From the NCBI GenBank assembly GCA_012727745.1, contig JAAYGJ010000189.1, positions 1 through 14,800 on the forward strand: DNA of 14,800 nucleotides. Reading direction: 5' to 3'. Below, one piece after another: positions 1 to 4,206 of this stretch. Every line of letters begins with the position of its first letter. Positions within the stretch are counted from its first letter, which is position 1. The notes under the pieces were generated by a model. That model had not been told where the DNA came from. It searched no databases and saw only the letters and a program-made list of their open reading frames with translations. Source of the DNA: Clostridia bacterium (GTDB lineage: Bacteria > Bacillota > DSM-521 > Neomoorellales > Neomoorellaceae). Position numbers and translations under genes: made by a program.

Positions 1-158
1 AACTACCGGAAGGGGTAGAGATGGTAATGCCCGGCGACAACATCCGCATGGATATCGAACTTATTACGCCCATTGCTATTGAAGAGGGTTTAAGGTTTGC
101 TATTCGTGAGGGTGGTCGCACAGTAGGCGCCGGTGTGGTCACCGGAATTAACGAATAA
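1..158 (+). CDS. tuf: Elongation factor Tu, C-terminal fragment (first tuf copy, 5' part outside window)
   Basis: EF-Tu delivers aminoacyl-tRNA to the ribosomal A site as a GTP complex in the cytoplasm. Only the last 51 codons are here, read from base 3 to the TAA at 156-158. The visible peptide contains MVMPGDNIRMDIELITPIAI and ends GGRTVGAGVVTGINE, the conserved end of EF-Tu domain III. The upstream part, including the GTPase domain, lies outside the window. A second tuf begins at 14702 in the same direction, so this genome has two directly repeated copies flanking the block. No convincing intrinsic terminator follows the stop codon. The next gene has its own promoter 58 bases downstream. 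The family call is secure; which copy is more expressed cannot be told. Confidence 0.96.
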   Translation, partial: LPEGVEMVMPGDNIRMDIELITPIAIEEGLRFAIREGGRTVGAGVVTGINE

Positions 159-215
159 TCAGTATTAACCGGCGGGGCTTTTCTGAATTATAACAGCTGG
201 CTGGTCTAAATGGCA

Positions 216-244
216 TTGACAGGGGATTGTATTTGTGGTAGATT
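216..244 (+). promoter_or_regulatory. Promoter for rpmG-secE-nusG (extended -10 type)
   Basis: A perfect -35 TTGACA lies at 216-221, then a 17-bp spacer, then TAGATT at 239-244 (4 of 6 consensus). TGG at 236-238 forms an extended -10 (TGN). Transcription would start near 251. It sits between the tuf stop and the rpmG leader and matches housekeeping sigma-A promoters. The rpoB promoter at 4057-4085 has the same layout. Inferred from motifs only. Confidence 0.75.
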
Positions 245-250
245 AACAGA

Positions 251-397
251 GCGTTTAATCTGGCAGATGGCCTGCGCCTTTGGCAAGGGTCATATGTCTT
301 TGCCCGAGAAATAAGGGCAATGGGTGGATGGGGCAGGCGCCTGCCAAGGCAGCTGCGGTAACTAATCCCCTACTTATGCATACAGGAGGTGGCCGGA
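251..397 (+). promoter_or_regulatory. Structured 5' leader of rpmG
   Basis: This is the expected untranslated leader between the promoter and rpmG. It contains a 6-bp hairpin (300-305 with 315-320) and a perfect 14-bp palindrome at 332-345 (GGCAGGC/GCCTGCC). A competing long-range pairing joins 276-285 with 342-350 (nine pairs, one bulged U). The palindrome and the long-range helix share bases 342-345, so they exclude each other. No U-run follows any of the hairpins, so it is not a simple terminator. No tRNA or T-box motif is visible. Its function is unknown to me. Confidence 0.4.
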
Positions 398-547
398 GTG
401 CGGGTTGGGATTACCCTGGCTTGTACCGAATGTAAACGGCGCAATTATATAACGACTAAGAACAAGAAAAATGATCCGGATCGTATTGAGCTGAAAAAGT
501 ATTGCAGTTACTGTGGTAAACATACCGCGCATAAAGAAACGAAATAG
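398..547 (+). CDS. rpmG: Large-subunit ribosomal protein L33 (zinc-binding form)
   Basis: L33 (bL33) is a small protein of the 50S subunit near the E site. The 49-residue reading frame starts with GTG at 398, seven bases after the Shine-Dalgarno AGGAGGT (384-390), and stops at TAG 545-547. The peptide begins MRVGITLACTECKRRNY and carries two CxxC pairs, Cys9/Cys12 and Cys36/Cys39. This is the zinc-ribbon (C+) form of L33, complete and of normal length. The first CxxC is immediately followed by Lys-Arg-Arg. The gene is first in a tight cluster, with only 15 bases separating it from secE. This rpmG-secE-nusG order is common in bacteria. Its short length and GTG start make it easy to miss in automated calls. 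Confidence 0.95.
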   Translation: MRVGITLACTECKRRNYITTKNKKNDPDRIELKKYCSYCGKHTAHKETK

Positions 548-562
548 GATAGGAGTATTCAA

Positions 563-796
563 ATGGCGGCCAAGACTGTAAGCAAGACAGCCAGCAAAGG
601 AAGTATTCCCGAAAGGATTACCAAGTTCGTTAAAGGGGCTATGAGTGAGTTAAAAAAAGTCCACTGGCCAACCCGCCGCGAATTGGTAGTCTATACGATT
701 GTAGTTTTGGTTGCGGTGCTTATCGTGTCAGCTTTGCTATGGGTATTTGATTCGCTTTTTAGCTTTTTGCTCAGCAAGCTTATAATTAGAGGTTAA
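563..796 (+). CDS. secE: Preprotein translocase subunit SecE
   Basis: SecE is the clamp subunit that stabilises the SecY protein-conducting channel in the cytoplasmic membrane. The protein has 77 residues, the short single-span form usual in Firmicutes. The first 30 residues are basic and hydrophilic. The amphipathic helix motif SELKKVHWPTRRELVVYT (about residues 28-45) is the family signature. One hydrophobic membrane segment follows at about 42-64, then a short tail. AGGAG at 551-555 lies seven bases before the ATG. The stop codon is one base from the nusG start, so the two are probably translationally coupled. Nothing is missing or unusual. Confidence 0.97.
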   Translation: MAAKTVSKTASKGSIPERITKFVKGAMSELKKVHWPTRRELVVYTIVVLVAVLIVSALLWVFDSLFSFLLSKLIIRG

Positions 797-797
797 A

Positions 798-1325
798 ATG
801 GAGAAGCAGTGGTATGTGATTCACACTTATTCCGGATATGAGAACAAGGTAAAAGCCAACCTGGAAAAACGCGTTGAATCTATGAACATGGGTGATAAGA
901 TTTTTCGCGTTATTGTGCCTACGGAAGATGAGGTACAAATTAAGGATGGCAAGCGCAAAATTACTAAGCGTAAGGTATATCCGGGTTATGTTATGGTAGA
1001 GATGATCTTGACAGATGCTTCCTGGTATGTGGTCCGCAACACCCCGGGAGTAACCGGTTTTGTTGGTAGCGGCAACAAACCTATCCCTTTGCAGGAAACA
1101 GAAGTCAAGCAAATATTACAGACAATGGGCGTGGAAGAACCGCGACCGCGAATTGACGTGGTTATTGGCGAAAACGTCCGGGTAATCAGCGGGCCCTTTG
1201 AAAATTTTATTGGTACCATTGAAGAAATCCAGCCTGATAAGGGCAAACTGAGAGTCCTTGTGTCCATGTTTGGCCGGGAAACGCCCATTGAATTGGATTT
1301 CAGCCAGATAGAAAAAATAAGCTAA
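798..1325 (+). CDS. nusG: Transcription termination/antitermination factor NusG
   Basis: NusG binds RNA polymerase at the clamp helices and modulates pausing and termination. It can also link transcription to translation. The 175-residue protein starts with MEKQWYVIHTYSGYENKV, the classic NGN-domain opening. The NGN domain covers about residues 1-110, including YPGYVMVEM and the WYVVRNTPGVTGFVG motif. The C-terminal KOW domain (about 123-153) carries GENVRVISGPFENFIGTIEE. The ATG lies one base after the secE stop. Its Shine-Dalgarno (AGAGG, 788-792) is inside the end of secE, which indicates coupling. Length and domains match the family, with no insertion between NGN and KOW. Confidence 0.97.
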   Translation: MEKQWYVIHTYSGYENKVKANLEKRVESMNMGDKIFRVIVPTEDEVQIKDGKRKITKRKVYPGYVMVEMILTDASWYVVRNTPGVTGFVGSGNKPIPLQETEVKQILQTMGVEEPRPRIDVVIGENVRVISGPFENFIGTIEEIQPDKGKLRVLVSMFGRETPIELDFSQIEKIS

Positions 1326-1341
1326 CGGGGAGGTGTTGGGA

Positions 1342-1767
1342 TTGGCCAAAAAAGTAGCAGCTATAATCAAACTGCAGGTTCCAGCCGGCAAGGCTACTCC
1401 AGCTCCCCCGGTAGGTCCGGCTCTGGGTCAGCACGGTGTCAACATTATGGCATTTGTAAAAGATTTTAATGACCGCACAGCTGCACAGGCAGGTCTAATC
1501 ATTCCGGTGGAGATTACCGTCTTTGAGGACCGTTCTTTTACCTTTATCACCAAAACACCACCGGCAGCTGTCTTGCTGAAAAAAGCGCTGGGGATAGAAA
1601 CAGCTTCCGGTGAGCCAAACCGCAAAAAAGTAGGCAAGGTATCAAGGGAAAAAATAAGGGAAATTGCCGAATTAAAAATGAAAGACTTAAATGCTACCAC
1701 TGTTGAAGCAGCCATGCGCATGGTTGAAGGGACTGCCCGGAGCATGGGCGTGGAAATAGAGGCTTAA
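1342..1767 (+). CDS. rplK: Large-subunit ribosomal protein L11
   Basis: L11 (uL11) forms, with 23S rRNA helices 43-44, the base of the GTPase-associated centre where EF-G and EF-Tu act. I place the start at TTG 1342. This gives the canonical MAKKVAAIIKLQ opening, 141 residues, and eight bases of spacing from GGGAGG (1328-1333). An upstream in-frame GTG at 1333 overlaps the Shine-Dalgarno itself and would add an unconserved Met-Leu-Gly, so I reject it. The proline-rich PAPPVGPALG (residues 20-29) is the thiostrepton-contact region and is intact. The C-terminal RNA-binding domain follows from about residue 75. The gene lies 16 bases after nusG and 55 before rplA. Confidence 0.95.
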   Translation: MAKKVAAIIKLQVPAGKATPAPPVGPALGQHGVNIMAFVKDFNDRTAAQAGLIIPVEITVFEDRSFTFITKTPPAAVLLKKALGIETASGEPNRKKVGKVSREKIREIAELKMKDLNATTVEAAMRMVEGTARSMGVEIEA

Positions 1768-1775
1768 TCTTTTAC

Positions 1776-1811
1776 TGGTGGGAGGAGCAATCCGCTAGCA
1801 CCACGAGGAGG
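1776..1811 (+). promoter_or_regulatory. Probable L1 autoregulatory hairpin and rplA ribosome binding site
   Basis: TGGTG (1776-1780) pairs with CACCA (1799-1803). GGA (1784-1786) pairs with TCC (1791-1793) around a GCAA tetraloop. Between the helices is an asymmetric internal loop, GGA (1781-1783) on one side and GCTAG (1794-1798) on the other. Two helices joined by an asymmetric loop is the form of known L1 mRNA sites, which mimic the 23S L1-binding stem. The rplA Shine-Dalgarno GAGGAGG (1805-1811) starts two bases after the hairpin, so bound L1 would block it. Placement between rplK and rplA also fits. The assignment is by pattern, not by a covariance model. Confidence 0.65.
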
Positions 1812-1822
1812 AATGAATAATA

Positions 1823-2518
1823 ATGCCAAAACATGGAAAGAAATATCAGGAAGCCAGCAAGCTGGTCGATAGACAGCAGCTCTATGAACCGTCCGAGGCA
1901 TTCGCTCTTTTGAAACAAACGGCAACGGCCAAATTTGACGAAACCGTTGAGGTTGCAGTTAAGCTTGGCGTGGATCCCCGCCATGCTGACCAACAGGTCA
2001 GGGGCACGGTGGTTTTACCTAATGGTACCGGTAAAACCCGGCGGGTGCTGGTGTTTACCAAAGGGGAAAAGATTACGGAAGCTGAGGAGGCCGGAGCTGA
2101 TTTCGTAGGCGGCGAAGATCTCGTCGAGAAAATTCAAGGTGGCTGGCTTGATTTTGATGTGGCTATTGCTACCCCGGATATGATGGGAGTAGTAGGTAAA
2201 CTAGGCCGTATTCTGGGTCCGCGGGGGCTAATGCCTAACCCTAAAACAGGGACGATTACTATGGATCTGGCCAGGGCTATCAAGGAAGTTAAAGCCGGCA
2301 AGATCGAGTTTCGGGTAGATAAAACTTCGATCGTTCATGCCCCGATTGGCAAAATCAGTTTTGCCACTGAAAAATTACAGGAAAATTTTCAGGCCCTGAT
2401 AGATGCGTTAATCCGGGCCAAACCGGCTGCTGCCAAAGGCCAGTATTTAAAAAGTATTACCCTGTCATTGACTATGGGTCCAGGTATCAAGGTCAATCCT
2501 TTAAGAGCCACAAAGTAA
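1823..2518 (+). CDS. rplA: Large-subunit ribosomal protein L1
   Basis: L1 (uL1) builds the mobile L1 stalk that helps release deacylated tRNA from the E site. It also commonly represses its own mRNA. The 231-residue protein begins MPKHGKKYQEASKLVDRQQ and contains the hallmark GRILGPRGLMPNPKTGT (residues 128-144). It ends with SLTMGPGIKVNP near the C-terminus, all typical. The ATG at 1823 follows GAGGAGG (1805-1811) at 11 bases. An earlier ATG at 1813 is in another frame and not used. The gene is probably cotranscribed with rplK and is followed by a 203-nt gap with the L10 leader. Length is normal and there are no defects. Confidence 0.97.
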   Translation: MPKHGKKYQEASKLVDRQQLYEPSEAFALLKQTATAKFDETVEVAVKLGVDPRHADQQVRGTVVLPNGTGKTRRVLVFTKGEKITEAEEAGADFVGGEDLVEKIQGGWLDFDVAIATPDMMGVVGKLGRILGPRGLMPNPKTGTITMDLARAIKEVKAGKIEFRVDKTSIVHAPIGKISFATEKLQENFQALIDALIRAKPAAAKGQYLKSITLSLTMGPGIKVNPLRATK

Positions 2519-2584
2519 ACGACTTTAAGCAACAAATTTAGCCCTGTATAGGGGTGTTTACACCGGACAAAAATTAATAATTTT

Positions 2585-2701
2585 GATTTACCGTAGACAG
2601 CAGGAGCTCTCTGAGCTTAAACATTCCTGCCGAGGTAGGCTGTAATTAACCTTTATGGTTGATTATCCTCCCCCTCGTATGTTTACGAGGGATTTTATTT
2701 T
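2585..2701 (+). ncRNA. Ribosomal protein L10 leader (rplJL autoregulatory mRNA element)
   Basis: This matches the Firmicute L10 leader, which binds the L10-L12 complex and controls rplJL. The conserved CCGTAGACAG (2591-2600) leads into GCAGGA (2600-2605), which pairs with TCCTGC (2625-2630). CGAGGTA follows at 2631-2637. Downstream, 2642-2651 pairs with 2657-2666 (10 pairs including two G-U) around TTTAT. GAGG (2632-2635) can stack on this by pairing with CCTC (2667-2670). An intrinsic terminator comes next and rplJ starts at 2722. I see no confident promoter upstream: TTTACA at 2557-2562 has no good -10 partner. The family assignment is from memory of the conserved motif. Confidence 0.88.
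2672..2701 (+). terminator. Leader attenuator (intrinsic terminator) upstream of rplJ
   Basis: CCCTCGTA (2672-2679) and TACGAGGG (2684-2691) form an 8-bp stem with a TGTT loop. It is followed by a T-rich tract (2693-2701) ending about 20 bases before the rplJ start. Its position inside the L10 leader suggests premature termination controlled by L10-L12 binding, as known for this leader class. CGAGG (2631-2635) could instead pair with CCTCG (2673-2677), a possible antiterminator. Confidence 0.85.
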
Positions 2702-2721
2702 AGCAAACAGGGGGTGAAATA

Positions 2722-3252
2722 ATGAACATACAACGGCAAGCTAAAGTAGCAGCTGTGGCTGAATTAAAAGAAAAGATGGGCGCTTCGGTGACCTTTATCT
2801 TAACCGACTACCAGGGACTAAATGTGGCCGAGATCACCAAGTTGCGCCGTAAGCTAGGGGAAGCAGCAGTAGAATACCGGGTTGTCAAAAACACATTAGC
2901 CAGCAGGGCGGCCCGCGAGCTGGGACTGGAAGGATTGGAACCTTTTTTAGAAGGGCCGACAGCTATAGCTTTTAGCAGTGAAGATCCCGTAGCCCCGGCC
3001 AAAATATTATCAGAAGCAATGAGCGCCAACAAAACTTTAAAAATAAAAGCCGGTGTATTAGAGGGCAGAATTATAGGCTTAGACGACATCAAAGCCTTAG
3101 CTGATTTGCCGTCACGGGAAGAGCTTCTGGCCCGGGTAGTAGGTGGTTTCCAGGCTCCGCTGTACGGCCTGGTCAATGTCCTGGCAGGCAATTTGCGCAA
3201 CCTGGTCAATGTTTTGGATGCTATTCGCAAACAAAAAGAAGAGGCAGCCTAA
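2722..3252 (+). CDS. rplJ: Large-subunit ribosomal protein L10
   Basis: L10 (uL10) anchors L7/L12 dimers to the ribosome, forming the stalk that recruits translational GTPases. The complex also represses its own operon through the leader upstream. The 176-residue protein starts MNIQRQAKVAAVAELKEKM. It shows the usual motifs FILTDYQGLNVAEITKLRR (about 26-44) and VEYRVVKNTLASRA (about 50-63). The C-terminal helix (roughly 135-176, ending RKQKEEAA) is where L12 dimers bind. AGGGGGTGA before the ATG is a strong Shine-Dalgarno. Length is typical. A 162-nt gap with a palindrome separates it from rplL, longer than most rplJ-rplL gaps. Confidence 0.97.
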   Translation: MNIQRQAKVAAVAELKEKMGASVTFILTDYQGLNVAEITKLRRKLGEAAVEYRVVKNTLASRAARELGLEGLEPFLEGPTAIAFSSEDPVAPAKILSEAMSANKTLKIKAGVLEGRIIGLDDIKALADLPSREELLARVVGGFQAPLYGLVNVLAGNLRNLVNVLDAIRKQKEEAA

Positions 3253-3334
3253 TTTATATTAAAAGATATTAGGCCAAACATGACGGCAACATTGCCAGCA
3301 AAAACACATTATCGCAGCTTAGAACTTTCAATCT

Positions 3335-3370
3335 GAAACTGGCGACGCCAGTTTCTCCGGGTTTCTCCTA
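3335..3370 (+). repeat. Inverted repeat plus short direct repeat in the rplJ-rplL spacer
   Basis: GAAACTGGCG (3335-3344) and CGCCAGTTTC (3346-3355) are perfect inverted arms around a single A. As RNA this gives nine pairs and a GAC loop. GTTTCTCC then occurs twice in tandem, at 3351-3358 and 3361-3368, the first copy overlapping the right arm. No T-run follows, so it is not a normal terminator. Parts of 3352-3384 resemble 14633-14659 in the fusA-tuf spacer. It may be a processing hairpin or a dispersed intergenic repeat. Confidence 0.7.
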
Positions 3371-3414
3371 TCTTACCCCTCACATTTATTATTAAGAAGG
3401 AGTGGAGCAATACA

Positions 3415-3798
3415 ATGAGCAAGGTCCAAGAGATTATTGAAATTGTTAAGGGCATGAGTGTGCTGGAACTATCTGAACTGGTCAAGGCATTAGAAGAAGA
3501 GTTCGGCGTTAGCGCTGCTGCCCCGGTGGCTATGGCGGTAGCTCCTGGCGCTGCTGCTGCCCCGGCTGAGGCAGCGGCTGAGGAACAGACAGAATTCGAT
3601 GTCATTCTCAAAGCTGTTGGAGACAAGAAAATCAACGTGATCAAAGTAGTTCGCGAAATCACGGCCCTGGGACTGAAAGAGGCTAAGGAACTGGTCGACT
3701 CAGCACCCAAACCGGTTAAAGAAAAGATCGGCAAAGAAGAGGCTGAAGCGATTAAGGCCAAGCTGGAAGAGGCCGGCGCTACTGTAGAATTAAAATAA
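3415..3798 (+). CDS. rplL: Large-subunit ribosomal protein L7/L12
   Basis: L7/L12 (bL12) is the multicopy stalk protein whose C-terminal domain contacts EF-Tu, EF-G, IF2 and RF3. The protein has 127 residues. The N-terminal dimerisation helices are at 1-32, with the segment VLELSELVKALEEEFGV. The flexible Ala/Pro-rich hinge is at about 33-57. The C-terminal factor-binding domain (about 59-127) has GDKKINVIKVVREITALGL and KEAKELVD, all conserved. GGAG at 3404-3407 is seven bases before the ATG, and AAGGAG is at 3397-3402. The two stacked purine-rich sites may help the high translation needed for several copies per ribosome; that is inference. The gene is followed by a strong hairpin. Confidence 0.97.
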   Translation: MSKVQEIIEIVKGMSVLELSELVKALEEEFGVSAAAPVAMAVAPGAAAAPAEAAAEEQTEFDVILKAVGDKKINVIKVVREITALGLKEAKELVDSAPKPVKEKIGKEEAEAIKAKLEEAGATVELK

Positions 3799-3813
3799 TC
3801 TATCAAGCTAGGC

Positions 3814-3842
3814 GTAGCTGGGGATATATATTCCCCAGCTAC
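3814..3842 (+). terminator. Strong hairpin after rplL: terminator, attenuator or processing site
   Basis: GTAGCTGGGGA (3814-3824) and TCCCCAGCTAC (3832-3842) form a perfect 11-bp stem with a TATATAT loop, 15 bases after the rplL stop. The sequence after it has only scattered T bases, so it is not a textbook intrinsic terminator. Partial attenuation or RNase processing between rplL and rpoB, as in other bacteria, is equally possible. Together with the downstream promoter it separates ribosomal protein and polymerase expression. Confidence 0.6.
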
Positions 3843-4056
3843 AGTGTCTTCAGGTATAATTGCCCCTATATTTAGATACGATAAATTGTCTGGCGTTTCC
3901 GGGGTGAACACCTAAAACCCCTTTCTTTGGCAATCCCCAAAATAATCTTCGTTATTATTTTGACACGCAAAAAGATTTCTTCTCTCATAGTGACATTTTC
4001 TCAGTCCCCTTACAGGGTGACAATATCACTGTCCGGTAACAAACTGGTAGAATTTG
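3843..4056. other. Gene-free spacer between rplL hairpin and rpoB promoter
   Basis: I see no credible gene in this part of the 408-nt rplL-rpoB gap. It has an A/T-rich 8-bp hairpin (3939-3946 with 3954-3961, loop CTTCGTT), which could be a weak terminator. A consensus TATAAT sits at 3855-3860 but lacks a recognisable -35, since TCCCCA at 17 bp belongs to the hairpin. AGTGA/TCACT arms bracket a smaller stem near 3990-4030. None of these is assigned a function. Confidence 0.5.
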
Positions 4057-4090
4057 TTGACATTCAAAACGCTCTATGATAACATGTTAT
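4057..4090 (+). promoter_or_regulatory. Promoter for rpoB-rpoC
   Basis: TTGACA (4057-4062), a 17-bp spacer and TAACAT (4080-4085, 4 of 6) preceded by TGA form an extended -10 promoter. The design matches the one before rpmG. Transcription would start near 4092, giving a leader of about 115 nt. A perfect 12-bp palindrome (ATAACATGTTAT, 4079-4090) overlaps the -10 and the region just upstream of the start site. It could be an operator or chance. Confidence 0.75.
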
Positions 4091-4153
4091 ATTGCCATTA
4101 GTTGTGCTTAAATGATAAAAATACGGCAATAATAGGTAACAGAACATTACGGA

Positions 4154-4184
4154 CAAAAGCGAGGTTCAAAGTACCTTGCTTTTG
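4154..4184 (+). promoter_or_regulatory. Leader hairpin upstream of rpoB
   Basis: CAAAAGCGAGGT (4154-4165) pairs with ACCTTGCTTTTG (4173-4184) in a 12-bp stem including one G-U, with loop TCAAAGT. It ends about ten bases before the rpoB Shine-Dalgarno AGGGGGGT (4194-4201). Earlier in the leader, TATTGCC (4090-4096) can pair with GGCAATA (4125-4131). No T-run follows the hairpin. It could tune rpoBC translation or mRNA stability, but I know no named element that matches. Confidence 0.5.
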
Positions 4185-4206
4185 AATTCTTGTAGGGGGG
4201 TCAGCC

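Noticed and set aside
128..180. Terminator after the first tuf (CGCCGG at 128-133 with CCGGCG at 169-174, then CTTTTC)
   Set aside because: The arms are 35 bases apart, the left arm is in the coding region, and it also pairs locally in a 6-bp hairpin; too weak to call.
159..397. Possible tRNA gene (tRNA-Trp often lies near secE) or T-box
   Set aside because: No T-loop GTTCGA-type motif, cloverleaf arms or T-box core sequence are visible.
2570..2584. AAAATT/AATTTT inverted repeat after rplA as a terminator
   Set aside because: A stem of six A-T pairs is too weak, and it may belong to the 5' part of the L10 leader.
3855..3860. Consensus TATAAT that could be a second rpoB promoter
   Set aside because: No acceptable -35 at 16-18 bp; that position falls in the arm of the rplL hairpin. 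Kept only as a note on the spacer.
3887..3904. CTGGCG followed by TTTCCGGGG, resembling the rplJ-rplL palindrome region with one arm missing
   Set aside because: The match is short and gapped; it could be chance.
3309..3911. 200-residue open frame on the minus strand
   Set aside because: It lies across rplL and its flanks and is Ser/Ala-rich from the antisense of Ala/Glu codons. It has no family features, so it is a shadow of rplL.
4112..4132. Tiny reading frame (ATG to TAA, six residues) in the rpoB leader
   Set aside because: No Shine-Dalgarno precedes it and no regulatory codon run is seen, so a leader peptide is not supported.
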